Shown here: positions 11,544 through 25,442 of the stretch, piece after piece
Layout: each line of letters opens with the position of its first letter
How positions within the stretch are numbered: the stretch's first letter is position 1
DNA from: Hydnum rufescens UP504
Taxonomy: Eukaryota; Basidiomycota; Agaricomycetes; Cantharellales; Hydnaceae
DNA length: 64,000 nucleotides
Assembly (NCBI GenBank): GCA_014904985.1
Contig: MU128911.1
Span: forward strand, 71,118 to 135,117
Direction of reading: 5' to 3'
The notes under the pieces: generated by a model
Seen by the model: only the letters and a program-made list of their open reading frames with translations
Told to the model about the DNA's origin: nothing
Databases searched by the model: none
Translations under genes and position numbers: made by a program

Positions 11544-14048
11544 TAATTGGTCCCCTTCCCCCATCCAGTTGTGGAGAAATGCATTGTATTCTTGACAAGA
11601 ATCATCCAATCTAACTGGGTGATCTGGGCTGGGCTGTTGTTGAGCATTTGCAGGACTCAATGAAGACAGGCATTACTGGCTGATTAGTGATTGTTTAATG
11701 GAAGAATGCAGGTCTAGTTGGTCAGCCCCCTCTAAAGAGCCAAGGCACATTGGGTGGTGAATGTCTGTAGGGGTTTCTTCTATCTGGAGTGTGAGAAACC
11801 AAAGGGAGGATTTGAGTTTGGACTTGCCTTAATATGCCAAGGTAAAACAGGTACTTCCCTCCTTATTTAGCTGGGAATGCCTGTAGGCTTTTTAGAACAG
11901 TACTAACATAGGTAGCTATCTGTACTGGCAATAAGAGTGTTTGAACAAGCTGTCTCAGAGCCAATTAAATGGGTAGGGTTCAGAAGAGAGGACTATACTG
12001 TCCTCAAGCAGCTGCTGATTGGTAGATGAGAGGAGCTGCCAGTCCTCAAGATGGGTATGAGTCAAGAAACTGAGGGGTTTGGCTATCCTCAGATTTTCAG
12101 GTAAGTGTCAGATGTGTCTCAGAGTTCACTCTTTCTTGTGCCAGCTGGTCGTTAAGCTGAGTCCACAGAAATCTCACAGGTCTAGGTGTTGACCAGGGAA
12201 TACCTTCACACAGCTTTACAAAAGCTCTTTTGGCTTGTAGTGGTAAGAGGGAAAGAATTATTATTGTTGGGGGTGTAATGTACAGGTTTTTATATGCTAT
12301 CCCAGAGCTCCTGAGTAGCACATGGTATAGATTTTATTTTTAGATGGGTTCCAGACCTGGCTGGCCTTTTCCTATTATGGAAAGCTCCATTAAGCCCAGA
12401 GGGTCCTTGGTCTATTAAAGGAACTTACTACAGAGGCTAGACAATGGCATGTTTCAGGTGACACAATTCCCCTTAGTCATCAACTCATAGGTTTTTAGTC
12501 ATCCTGATTTCTGTCCCTTGCCTGTCTCCAAGCCAGCTTGTGTATGTAGTAGTAGCTGAGGACTTAAGGTCCAAATAATGAGAATTTGGCATTTTCTTAC
12601 CCTAAATTTCCTACCCTTCTACAATGTCCACCACTCCCTCCCTGTTCCTTCTTGAAAAACCCCCAGATTGTGGTTTGCCCTTGGTGAAGAGAGCCCTGGT
12701 GCAATCAGACCCTGCAGTTCCTCCTGTCTGGGGCAAGTTCTAGTCCTGTTGTGGCCCCCTCCTGTCTAACCTTGCCAATCATATCAGAGAAATTTTCTTC
12801 CCTCTAGGGGGGTGCATGTCTTGGGCTCTGCCTCTTTCCCTGTGTCTCTCCTCCCTCTTCCTGGCCTTTCCCCTTTTCCTATTACCTTTGTATGTACTTC
12901 CCCCACACAACCCAGTAGCCCAGTATCATACTAAATGTGGTGACAGGCTGGACTCTTGTGCCTTCCTTTTTTGAGCTTCACTCCAGCCACTCCCACCCTT
13001 TTTTGTTTTACCTGTATTTTCTGCCCTTCTCCCTTGATACTCTCTTCCTTGTGTTTGCTTGTATGACCATAGTTGAGGTCTAAATTCAATTTTTTTTGTG
13101 TTCAGTGAGAATTATTCTTGCCCCAGCCTCTCCAAGACCAAAACTGTGCATCCTCTTCCTGCTGGCTGATTAGTTTTGCCTTAATTTGCATGGTTGAGTG
13201 AAAATTTTAGCATTACTCCATCAAACAAATGTCCAACCAACTGCCTCCAAAGTCCCTTGCAGGAAATCACATGACTCAGTTTTTTGGAGGTCTTATCAGG
13301 CCAATCTTCCCCATACCTCAGGTTTCAGGTTTAAACTGGGTTTAAACCTGAACCTAACCTGAATGGAACCAAACCTCAGGTTAGGTTCAGGTTTTTCCCA
13401 AATTGGGTAAACCTAATCAAAATTTGACTGTGGCAACCATACTCAGAAACAATACAAGTTGTCCCAGTCATTTGGCAAGATAGCTCATTTCTCTTTCTCA
13501 GTTATTTCTTGGAGAACTGACATATCTGCTGAATGAATGGGTAGGAGTCTGGACCAACCTCAGTTAATTATAGGAGCCTGAATAATCATTATTTAGGCAT
13601 GCTTCCTAGTGGTTTGAATGGGCAAAACTATCAAGAAACTTAGGTGGCACTATGCCCTGGCCCCCTATATGGCTAGGAATGAATGGTACCAAGAGGGGTG
13701 ATGCATCATGAATATTGTATAACATGTTATCTCTATTTTGGCCATCTTAGGTGCTCTGTATCCTACCTAAGATGGCCCAGAATGTGGTTGGCCAGATGAG
13801 CTGCAGGTTCTGAGTGGGACCATTGAGCAGAAGATATTTGAGACCATAAACTCAGGGATTTCCACCACTCTGCAGCAGTTATTGATGTTTAAAAACCAGG
13901 ATAGACCTAGTAGCTGTTGGCAACATGTTGGCATGTCAAAAACTCATACTGTATGTTACAGTGGTCATGATATCTCACAAGCCCATACAACCCCTGACAT
14001 AACATCTTATATCATGTAGTTATCTCATTGTAGCAGTAGGTTGAGTTT
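9010..14048. other. CpG-depleted tract A
   Basis: Only about a dozen CG dinucleotides occur in 5 kb (near 9024, 9278, 9319, 9332, 9482, 9800, 9818, 10200, 10434, 11096, 11104 and 12127). For comparison, about 18 are found in the 240 bases from 14,101. The tract is rich in TG and CA. Its left edge lies inside the SHPRH-like gene and its right edge falls about 30 bases beyond the stop codon of the PQ-loop transporter gene. At least nine of the surviving CpGs are in arginine CGN codons. The reading frames remain conserved. The pattern fits CpG methylation and deamination, or a RIP-like CpG-directed mutator, acting on one chromosomal block. Confidence 0.85.
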
Positions 14049-14077
14049 TCGGGGGTAGTCACCCCAAGCATGTAGAC
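11544..14077. other. Non-coding, CpG-free spacer
   Basis: About 2.5 kb without any recognisable gene, on either strand, between the SHPRH-like stop and the PQ-loop transporter stop. It contains T-rich and CT-rich stretches, a hairpin-forming repeat at 13,326-13,394, and almost no CpG. No transposase, reverse transcriptase or long terminal repeat was seen. It could be an old mutated repeat or heterochromatic spacer. Confidence 0.6.
13326..13394. repeat. Nested inverted repeats built on CAGGTTTAAACC / CCTGAACCTAACC
   Basis: Two hairpins sit side by side. CAGGTTTAAA (13,326-13,335) pairs with TTTAAACCTG (13,341-13,350) over a 5-base loop. AAACCTGAACCTAACCTGA (13,344-13,362) is the exact reverse complement of 13,376-13,394, with a 13-base loop. 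The arms are perfect. The motif resembles a degraded GGTTCAGGTT-type simple repeat and lies in the CpG-free spacer. Confidence 0.8.
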
Positions 14078-16195
14078 TCAGGTATTCTCCACGGCACTAT
14101 CTTGGGTTGGTACATCAGGGCTGATGCTCATACTGCCACTGCGAACCCCAGAATGTGTATACCGTCTCGCCGGGGTCCTACCGAACCTGTTGGTCAGTGT
14201 CTTTCCACGGTCTTGTTCGCGGAGAAGGGGTTCAAATTCCGCTCCCTCGAGTACATAGCCCGACGATCGTACCCGGTGTCCGAGTACCTTTCGGGCAGAA
14301 GTCGATGAATTAAGTCGCGTGTGGACTGGGCTCTGATCCCCGTAAATAAACGACTGAGCCACAATTGTGACATCAAAAAGGAGAGTGCCACCGGAGCCGA
14401 GTAAGTATCTAGCGTGGAACAGCCCGTATTTCAATAGGAGGAAGAGAACAATCGAATGGTCATCGCTCACGGTATGCTCTCAGAAATGTATTCGGTGGAG
14501 ATCGGGATGGGTTCATCCAATGTGGGATTCGTTAAGATGGATGCAACATAAAAGAGATTCCCAAGGAATGCACAGACAAATAACGACATGGTGAGGCCCT
14601 GACCGAACGGTAAGGAATCAAACCGATTGATACGAGACAGAATTTCACCTCGACGGATTTCCTAGTAAACTAGAAGTAGTTGAAGGCGAGTTAAAATGAG
14701 AAAGATGGTTACGTAGGCTTACATTCTTCCAGATTTGAGGCAACCTCGATGTGAGATATAGGGTCGCGCATACCCAGGCGGAGACTCTGCCGATGACACG
14801 CTCCGTGCTTTGGGGTGACCAAGTGTGCCGACGGTCATCGGAAGTGAGTACTGAAAATATAGGAGAGGTCCGTGACATGGGATTTGATCCGGCTACATCC
14901 CAAGAAGGGTCATTTGCAAAAGAACTATTCAAGACGACTCCAACGCGATGACTCCCTGTCCCTGGGTGACTGATAACTCCCTTGTGGATATTAAAGAGGA
15001 ACCACACGGCAAGAAAAATGATGGTTGCGCTGCGTTTGCTGGCACTGACGCTTTTCCGACGTTTTGACGTCCAAAGGCCACTTTCGACAACAGGAACCCC
15101 ATCATTTCGCATCATGTTCGTGGTTCTACCATATCTGTACCGTCCGTGGGATACAGTGAAGTCCCGACGAAAGTTTCTGAATCGCGCGGTGGACGCGTAA
15201 GGGGCCTTCCCCTCTCCAGGTCGGTGGAAGCCTCCAAATTCGCTAGATTGAGCGGAATCTCAGGAGGAGACTCAAATATAGAACTGGTTGAGGTCGATCC
15301 ACCATGGTAGGGCGGGAGGGATGTGTGTTGGCGAGAACGAGGAAGGCGACCAGGGTCTGGATCGGGCCCCCAAGATACATTACGCCGATGATTCGAGACA
15401 CCACGCCCTCGCTGATCTTCAGGACTGGAAAGGATGCTCTCGGACATCAGGCCCACGACCTCATCGTTAGCTTCATTCGTGCTGTCGGTAGACCAGAAAT
15501 GAGAGGGTCACAACCGAGGAAAGCTCTTCGACGCGGATCTAGCTCAGTGGCCAGCGGTGCTGTACTACTGTTGGATATTTGGGGCGGACGAGCGGTCCCC
15601 TGGGGCATGGGGGAAGGCGCTGTTTGACAGAACCGATTGTCGGCCTGTCCGAAAAGCTAGAGTATGTCCGCGATCGAGATTGAGAGTGGGTATAAGATGA
15701 GGTAGGAAGGATGGCAGGCGATGGTTTCGGTTTCCTGAAGCGAGGTTGGGAATAGTATATGTATTGGGCAAACAGACATATGTCTATAGAGCAGAAGTAC
15801 GTGGCAACCCAGGTTTGGAATGGGAGCTGGTTCGTAAGAAGGCAACCTGGGAAGAGTGGGAGATGATCAGTGACAATTAGAAGCGCTCATATCACGGGAC
15901 TAGCCAACGAGGTTTGTAATATCGCCTGTAGGAGTGATGATGCTTAGAACTACTAGGGTCCACATGGACATCCAGTGGGCATACCAAAGAGCCAGTTGAC
16001 AAGAAAAGGGAGAGCGAGGTGTTCCACCGATTGTAATCTTGCATTAGCTAGGAGTTGACTGATGTTAATCCGGTTAGATGGGGAGAGCCTGAGGGTTTCG
16101 TAGTTGCTTTGGACGCACGGGAATTGGGCACCAAGCCACGAACCCAGAGAGACATACCCCAACAACGAGCTCAGGTATTCAGATCTAGAAATCAT
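14078..16195 (-). CDS. PQ-loop vacuolar cationic amino acid transporter (YPQ1/PQLC2 type)
   Basis: PQ-loop proteins of the Ypq1-3/PQLC2 group export basic amino acids from vacuole or lysosome. The gene starts at 16,195 (MISRSEYLSSLLGYVSLGSW), with the first PQ-loop region spread over exons and then LALPFLVNWLFG / GDITNLVG / CLLTNQLPFQTWVATYF, the usual TM2-TM3 hallmark. A long polar loop follows (about 15,700-14,950). The second PQ loop is intact (LYLTSRLPQIWKNFTRKSVE), followed by LTMSLFVCAFLGNLFYVAS and LLGSGGTLLFDVTIVAQSF. The C-terminal tail ends at 14,078. Introns are short and canonical (for example donor GTAAGC near 14,725 and donor GTGAGC near 14,472). About seven membrane helices are expected. 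The reading is fully in frame, with no breaks. Its 3' end sits within 30 bases of the right edge of CpG-free tract A. Confidence 0.88.
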
Positions 16196-16259
16196 GTCAA
16201 GCTACATATATGACTTTAAGGCTTGTCTTCGCTCTTTTTGTGGTTGTAAGTCGCGGCAA

Positions 16260-16275
16260 GTGTGTGTGTGTGTGT
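16260..16275 (+). repeat. (GT)8 microsatellite
   Basis: Eight uninterrupted GT units lie between the divergent PQ-loop transporter and AP endonuclease genes, in their shared 5' region of about 200 bases. Confidence 0.9.
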
Positions 16276-16393
16276 AATTCTCGATAGGGGTTCAGCAGCT
16301 GGCTGCAAGCGGCAAATGCCGCAAGGTCCATGCTTACATCAGTTGTTTGGCCCTTCTTAACGTGCCTGCATTCTCACTGGACTATTTAGAAGG

Positions 16394-17796
16394 ATGCACT
16401 CGTTGAGTCTGGATGCAAAGCGCAAAGCATCATCATCTCTTTCGTCCCCTCCTGGGTCAGATGTTGAAGAACACTCGGTCTCGCACCGGTTGGCTAAAAA
16501 ATCCCGACCAAGTGCAGCCTCTCGCTCGGAGAATCTAGTCCCAAGGATTGATTCAGGGGAGACAAAGCTCAAGGGGATGGCGACGAACAAAGTCCTTCCA
16601 CCAAATATCATCTTCCCTCTTAAGGCTCCTGGAAGTACAAGATTGGTGGCATGGAATGTCTGTGGTCTCGCTTCGAGTCAAAAGAAAGGATTCAACCAAT
16701 ATCTGCAAGCAGAAGATCCCGACCTCCTAGTTCTCACTGAAACAAAGGTGAATATCATCCCTGTATATTGGACATGTGGGTTGTACGGCCTGGATACATC
16801 TATCCTCTAACGAATGGCATGTATCAAGGTTAATAATCCTCCTGTGGACCCCGAACTCATGGCGCGGTTTCCCCACCGGAGCTGGAGTATCTCCGACACC
16901 AAGGGCTACGGTGAAGCATCTCTATGCAATACGTGGGTCTCTACATCTGAACATTCTCGCAGCCGGTACTGCCATTCTGTCCAAAATGCCGCCTTTGAGT
17001 GTCTCATACAATCTTCCTGGGTATGACAATCCTGCGGTTGTCAAGGGACGAGTCATTACACTGGAATATCCTGGCTGTTGGGTCGTGGGTACGTATGTCC
17101 CGAATGCTGGACAGAATTTAAAGGTGTGAAACAGTGCTCCTTAACCCCTACGGAGGCATGACAAGGACACCAGGCGTTAGACGTGAAAGTGGCATGGAAC
17201 TCGGCATTTGAGGCATATATCCGTGAATTGGACACCACAAAGCCCGTTATCTGGCTAGGAGATTTGAATGTGGCTCCTACCTCGAAAGGCATGGCCTAAT
17301 GATTACCTCCCTTGTGAAGGGAGCGTGGCTGATTGGATTTCTTCTCAGACCTGAAGAATGATAAGACGAATTGGAACAAGACCGCGGGATACACCGAAGC
17401 CGAATGCACTGCCTTCGCTCGAACTCTAGCGAAGTCCAGTAGGGGTGAGGGTAATGAAGGGCCACAGTTTCTTGATATCTGGCGCGAGCTCCATCCCAAC
17501 GAAGAAGCCTACACCTACTTTTCATATCGATTTAATTGTCGTACCAAGCAGATAGGATGGAGATTAGATTTCTGTGGGTCTTTGTCATGTCTCCAATATC
17601 ATGCTGTGACTAACACTTCCCTCTCAGTCATCTTGAGTGAAAGATTGCGCCCACGGGTTAAGATGTGTGAAATCCGGTGAACAACTAACTCGTCCTATTT
17701 GAAACTCGGAGCTGATTCATTCAAGCTAACAGACAAGAGATATATGGTGCATCTGATCATGTGCCAATTGTCCTTGAAGTAGACGGAATTTTATAG
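16394..17796 (+). CDS. ExoIII-type AP endonuclease (APE1/Apn2 family)
   Basis: Incises DNA 5' to abasic sites in base excision repair. A basic, probably nuclear N-terminus (residues 1-75, [18 protein letters not shown]) leads into the EEP fold: [17 protein letters not shown] (metal and active-site Asn), DLLVLTETK (catalytic Glu), [33 protein letters not shown] (Asp/Asn pair), [34 protein letters not shown] and [12 protein letters not shown] (catalytic Asp-His), ending at 17,796. Seven exons; the first is 16,394-16,747. The fifth intron (17,289-17,348) starts GC rather than GT. It lacks the C-terminal Zf-GRF of long Apn2 proteins, so it is closer in size to APE1. It is convergent with RPT1, with about 98 bases between stops. 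Frame is intact. Confidence 0.92.
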
Positions 17797-17894
17797 TTCA
17801 TGTGTCATTCTCATCCGAAGCGACTGGGGCGAAGTAGGGCAGAATGCTTCAATTGATGTTGCATTACAAGGGATGTATACCTCATGCTCGAAAC

Positions 17895-19832
<1,938 letters not shown>

Positions 19833-20131
19833 CCTCCACAGGGATTCAGGTGTTAGGATTTCAGGTGGGGGATACGCGTTGTCGGGATTTGCCGGAGCTG
19901 ATTAGGCCGGCTTCCCGGCAATGACCTTAAACAGCGTTCTTATAAGTTAGCTATCTCTCATTATTGTTTGCATCACAACCGAAGCTTATTATGAAAGCCC
20001 CGATTCATCAAGACAGTAAGGGGAAGCAAAAGGAAGGGTTCCAGACTTCTAGTTGTGGAAGCGCATCCGAAGACTGGGGAACCCGCGCCAGTTTAAGGTG
20101 AAGCAAAACTAAAATTTGTGATTAAAGATAT

Positions 20132-21235
20132 TCAAGACACAAGTTCCCACCCTCCCCAATTCTCCTGCCCATGCTCTCGCAGCTGTACATGTTCTCCCTT
20201 CTCGCCAAAATATTTTCCGGTTTTCCAGGCGATCAGTTGGTCCTTTGGAAAGGGCCCAAATATCATCAGAGGCAATTGTCTGGGCATCCGAAGAAGCTAG
20301 ATATGAAGCAGACCATCGATATTCGTAGGTGGGGTCGGTAGAAGTGTGTAATGGTGGCGTCCAATCGGCGCGGACAATCCCTGAGCGACGAACAAAACGC
20401 AGGAGGGATTCATATGTTTCTTCATATACATCCATGTTACCAAGGGACATAAGGGTCGAGGAGAGAGCCGTGATGCGCTCAATGGGGGAGGGGGAGGAGG
20501 ATATGGAGTCTCTGGGCTCATCTGAGTCCACGGATGTCGAATTGGGATGGTCATGGGCCCTTGTGCGTCGAGCTTTCCGCGGAGGCCTGGAGACATCAGG
20601 AAATTTGGAGCGTGCACCCTTCCCGAGTCGTTGGAGAGCCTCGAGCACGGTCTCTCCCTTATCGAGAAGGCACACAAGGTCCTTGGTAACTTCGTCCCTG
20701 CTCTTAGCAATGTCTTCTTCGTGACGCACCCGCACTCGTTCCTGCTCCTCCATTTTTCTTTTGACCAGACGTGCCTTACGCATTCGCGGTCGTCGATGCC
20801 TTCCATCCACTTATCATGCGCTTCATGGGGGTCGAAGGTGCGATGGAAAGTGCCATCCTCTGCAAACTTGCCCTCATCCATCTCGGCCTTCATATTGAAG
20901 GAAGAAAGCTGAAAGCCCATGGTTTCTTTGAGCTTGCTATGCTCATCTTCCAAAGCATCATCATCGAGTGCATCGAGACCATCGTGAGGGGTGTCCGCAA
21001 TAAATTCCTGACCCTCGATGTCACTCAGGGCAAGGAACTTTGCTTCTGTGGTATCATTGGTCTCACGGCGCTGGCTGAGGGGGCCGTCACCATTTCCCGA
21101 CGAGTCACTGTCGTAGCCATCAGTCTTGACCGCACCGCGGCGTGTCATTGCGGAGTCAATGGACCGGTTGCTTACCCCGGGTACAACCGTAATAGAGGTC
21201 TCCCTCCACCTGGTGGTGCATCGTGCACCATTCAT
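20132..21235 (-). CDS. GYF-domain spliceosomal protein, LIN1/CD2BP2 homologue, two frame breaks
   Basis: LIN1/CD2BP2 (U5-52K) associates with the U5 snRNP. The minus-strand product has TRRGAVKTDGYDSDSS, an acidic region (DALDDDALEDEHSKL), FQLSSFNMKAEMDEGKFAED, HEAHDKWMEGIDDRE, MRKARLVKRKMEEQERVRV, KGETVLEALQRLG, the short middle region (LMSLGNMDVYEETYESLLR), and a C-terminal GYF domain: YEYRW, then FGPFPKDQLIAWKTGKYF, LREHGQENWGGWELVS, stop at 20,132. Two one-base shifts break the frame: near 20,784 (an A lost between IDDRE and MRKAR) and near 20,263 (before FGPF). Both sides are well conserved, so I treat it as one gene. The start may be 21,235 or the later Met near 21,147. It is divergent from the Crb2-like gene, 71-160 bases away. 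Confidence 0.85.
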
Positions 21236-21306
21236 GGCTCCATCTGCTTAGGGCCGGGTTGTTCCCCGACTCTCAGGGCTCTGCTTTTGTGCATATTGTG
21301 GCTGGA

Positions 21307-24300
21307 ATGAACACACAAACCACTGCTGAATGTCTCCCGTCTACACCGTCTTCTCGCATTCCTATTCCTGAGATAGATGAACGGGATGAACGATATTCTA
21401 TCTCCCAGGAGATCCTTCTCAATTTTGCCGCGCTTGATCCTCAGTCTCAAATCCAGTTACCTGATATTCGTGAGGATGACGCTCATATTCCACACGCCGC
21501 AGAACCCAGCGACGAGCCCATTCACCCTAGGGCTATGGGCCTGTTCGGGGACGCTGGTGAACGATTGGATCCCATGCCGACGCTGAGCGCTCCTTGCGTT
21601 TCAATGCCCCCGCCCCACACCCCCGACCCACGCTATCTTTCAACCCTCTCGACGTCTCCCGTTAGAGATTCTACCAGCCGCAGGACTCCTGTTCCCCACG
21701 TTAGCGTGAAACGAAACTTCGAGCAGCCATCTTTAGGATCGGAAGACTCTTTCGCTGGTTCCGATCAGTCCCCAAGGAATGCACAGGACTTCATTCGGCA
21801 CCGCAGCCGTCTGGAGGAAGAGCGCGTTAAAGTGGATGGAATTCGTTGTGCGCGATTAGGGAAGGCGAGATCGATGACCAAGAAACCGAAAGAACTCGAC
21901 GGGGCCAGACAAGCCAATACTCCTAATAAGGGGAACAAGCAAAGAGAAGGCGTTTCGCCTAGCCTCCCTGGTGGGACTCTTTGTCCTCCAGTCCGTTTTT
22001 TTTTCTAATGTACACCACTTCGTCATAGTGGACAAGTCGGCGTCAGCCCCTTGGGTACCGCCTTCATCGCCCCGTATCCCCCTACGGTCCAAAACAGTAT
22101 CAACTCATCCCACCGTCTCCCTCGATCCAATGATTTTTGTGCAATCTACCCCAACAAATTCCAACTCTCGTTCATCTGGCCTATCAAATCCAAACCCAAT
22201 TTCCCCGACTCCCAAGTATGCACCCTCCCTCGACGCCTCCAATCCCCCTTTCGCCCGCCCAACGCCCTCCCTTGAAGCAAGATCTCAGCCTGCATGGGTG
22301 CGATCCAACCAACCCTCCACACGTGATTCGCAGAATTCACTATCAGGCGATCCGGGAATCGGCACGGTACCTTCAACTCCCAAGACAAGTGGACATGGAC
22401 ATTCCACCTCACCTCACCTCATTACACCAACCCAGCCTATATCTGCTCCTGCTGTACGAATGCTTCGTCCGCGCCAAGTCACTGGGGCCCCCTCAACCCT
22501 GATATCCCCTGCGTTCTTACCCTCCAATGATCAGGTGGCTCTTCCACTGGACCCGTTGTTTCCTGAATCACTTCTCGATAGGGCCACATCATTTTCCGCA
22601 TCCGAGAACGTGGATACACAAGCTCTACTGCCTCCGTTGACTCTAGGCCGCCACCAAGGAAAGGAACAATCATCATCCGAATCCCACAAACGTATAGTCA
22701 AGCTGATTCGCTGTATCCTTCTGGAATTGTAGGTCTTCTCCTAGAAGCCAGTCATTCTTCTCCCCCCAGTCCTTGGGGCCTCCACCGGGCGCTTGGATCT
22801 TGCAGAGCATTCTAATTATCCTCCTTCGGGAACGCTGCCCAATGTCGAGTACAACCGCAGACGGAAGCGTCGCGTTCGCGCCAAAGTCCAAAGGGAGGGG
22901 ATATCTCTGACCCCAAACTCCGAGTCCGAATCCACCGAGGACGAGATTAGAGAAGGGCGACTTCTGCCAGAAGGTGAGGAGTATGATTCCACCGACTTCA
23001 AGGAAGCAGATTCTCTCGCAGGCTCTTTGGGTTCCGCGAAGGACGACGAGGATCAGGAAGCAATTCCAGGGCGCGCCAGCATCTCTGGGATCAAGCGTAA
23101 GCTCCGAACTTACAAAACCGTCTCTTCCAAACCAAATGGAAAACGACCCCGGTTGGTCCAGCACGCCGGGCGGGTTAGCGCTATTTCTCCATCCCCCAGC
23201 AGCCTGCCACCTTCCTCAGGGCCTTTCCGCGTCTTAGCACTCTGGAAAGGTGATGGACACTACTACTGTGCCAGTATTCGGACTGTACATAAGGCTGGGA
23301 AGTATACGGTCGAGTATGACGATGGTGAGGAAGCCACAGTAGCTCTCAGCAACTTGCGGACCTTTCTTCAGGTTGGAGATGTTCTCGAGGTCTTACGGAA
23401 TCCTCACACCAAAGGGGGAATGGCCACTGTTACCATTGTTCGCGATACCCACTCTCAATCTCGCGGAACGATTACCGTAAAGCTTCGGAACGGCGAAGTT
23501 ATCGCCGTGGATAGCAAATATCTCCGAGTGCCCAAAGACGTACCGTGGAAGGGCAATAGACGAATCTCCCCGGACTCAGTTCTCGTCCCCACCCTTACTC
23601 CGGGCACTACAAGACGTCGGCCACAAACTCGCGCCAAATCTGGCACAATGGGCTTTTCCTCGCCCCCTTTCCATCCAGTTCTACGTCAAACACCTGGATA
23701 TCGAGAGACAACTGTGAAATCCAATAGTCAGGGACAATCCTTGGCGAAGTCCGTGAAACCTGATGCCGGTATAGTTCAGGCGTCACACCCTACATTTGCC
23801 GAAACCGTCGTCATTACAACTCAAATCCCGCCGGCCAGTAAACTTGATCTGCTTTCCAAGATACGGCGGGCAGGCGGCAAAATTGTCGAAGATTGGGATG
23901 AGATTTTATCCTTTGGCTCGGGTTGGGCTGACATCCGTTGGAGAAATATCTCTAACGGTGACAAGCTCGACCAAATCTTGTTACTCTCTCCCAATTCGGC
24001 TCAGACACCGAAGTACATGATGGCGTTGGCCCTCGGGGTCCCGTGTGTCTCTGATCAGTGGGCATGGGACCAACTGTGCGGAGTACGTCATGCCCCCTTG
24101 TACCGTCTCTCGCTATATTAACATCATACAGGACGGCCTTGATTGGCGCACGTACTTGCACACCGCTGGTAAGTCTGAGCGACTAGGGATACATGTGTCC
24201 CAGGTCTTCGACCCACGGTGGGCCAACGGAAGCGAGCAGTTGTTCGACCCAAGACTCAGCAGTAGTGTCCGGAGGCCATTTGCGGATAAATCGTTTCTTT

Positions 24301-24620
24301 TGGTCCTTTGTTCTCGGGTATGTAGAAGTCGTTATTCTTCCACGACAGAATAGACAGATCCTGACCTAAAAACACCCCAGAGTATCGACAATCGCGAGAT
24401 GATTCGTAAGGTTGTTTGTGCCGCTGGGGCCGCTTCTGCGGAACTCGTGAAATCTATCGAGAAGGCTGAAAAGCCACTTGATCAATACGACATCATCGTC
24501 TTTGACTCGAGAGAGAAGGGACTTGAAATTGAAGCAAGGCGCAATGGTGCTAAGCGATGTCACGGGATTCCATGGGTTAAACAATCCATTATCATGGGTG
24601 CCCCTCAGTCATTCTTGTGA
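21307..24620 (+). CDS. Crb2/Rad9/53BP1-like DNA damage checkpoint mediator (Tudor plus BRCT)
   Basis: Checkpoint adaptors of this group bind methylated histone H4 through a Tudor fold and signal to Chk1/Rad53 kinases. About 1,040 residues from MNTQTTAECLPS at 21,307. Residues 1-560 are low-complexity Ser/Pro-rich with many SP/TP/SQ sites. A basic stretch (YNRRRKRRVRAKVQ) precedes an acidic region, then the tandem Tudor: FRVLALWKGDGHYYCASIRT..GKYTVEYDDGEEATV and GDVLEVLRN..ITVKLRNGEVIAV. The C-terminus has a BRCT pair: KIRRAGGKIVEDWDEILSFG, MALALGVPCVSDQWAWDQL, and REMIRKVVCAAGAA to PWVKQSIIMGAPQSFL. Introns at about 21,977-22,028, 22,712-22,780, 24,081-24,131 and 24,317-24,380 splice in frame. 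Domain order (Tudor then BRCT) matches S. pombe Crb2 and animal 53BP1. No FHA domain was seen. Confidence 0.88.
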
Positions 24621-25442
24621 ATTCCGTTCAACATTGGATGCCGTTCCTGCATAGTACAGGTCTGGTATGTTTTCTAAATAACTGCTTCCGTAATTTCACA
24701 ATTTTAGATTGTACAAACCTTGGACTCCCAAATAAATTGATGCCTTCTCAGCAAAGAAATACCCAGATTGGAGCAAGCCTTACCAAGGTCACAGGTGCCC
24801 GCACCCTAGTTATGATGCATTAGTCTCTTGATTACATAGTTTCCAAGCCCACATGGCCATAAGTTATCGGGCCAGGTTGTAAGCTGTAAGCCGTTTTCAA
24901 TTCAACAGCTATTCTTCAGAGACTGGGTAGGGGTTTGGCATATGCAATGACAACTACCGAAAGTATGGATACATGAAACAACATGGGGAACAATGCCTAC
25001 AGGGGAACCACAAATCGAGATTGAAAAATACGATGTCAGGAGCAGTCCAAGGGACACATGTGGTGGGTGGAATACGCACTCCAAGAGTAGGAGAAAAGTG
25101 TAGAAAGATAATAAGGGGAACCGAGTGATGCAGGAACGGATTGACGTAAAGTACCCTCCACACCAGGGAGATGAAAGTTAAACGACCCTGATTCCACCTA
25201 ACCTAGGGTCAATTTCCTTGGCGAGTTCGGCGCTACTAACCTCTTATGTATGATTAAGTCCGTAACTACTATAAATCGTGCTGAGTGTTGTAATCCCCAG
25301 AGCAATAGCTTTTCTACTCCCAGCCAAGCGAGGCGGCCGATGTGAGTAGGTGAAAGATGCCTTGGAGAAATCGGGAAGAAGTGACTGTCCGAGACACCAG
25401 GAAGGCATTAGACATGACATTGAGGCCATCCGTTTGGGCCCC
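24621..25442. other. Intergenic region with no recognised feature
   Basis: Separates the 3' end of the Crb2-like gene from the 3' end of the one-TM protein gene. AT-rich near 24,680-24,760. No convincing gene, tRNA or repeat seen. Confidence 0.6.

Noticed and set aside
13340..13395. Telomere-like repeat because of the CCTAACC motif
   Set aside because: Only single CCTAACC units in inverted arrangement are present, not a tandem TTAGGG array, and genes continue on both sides.
9010..14048. Horizontal transfer or inserted transposon as the cause of the unusual composition
   Set aside because: The SHPRH-like protein continues across the boundary in the correct order with normal introns, and no transposase, polymerase, integrase or terminal repeats were found.
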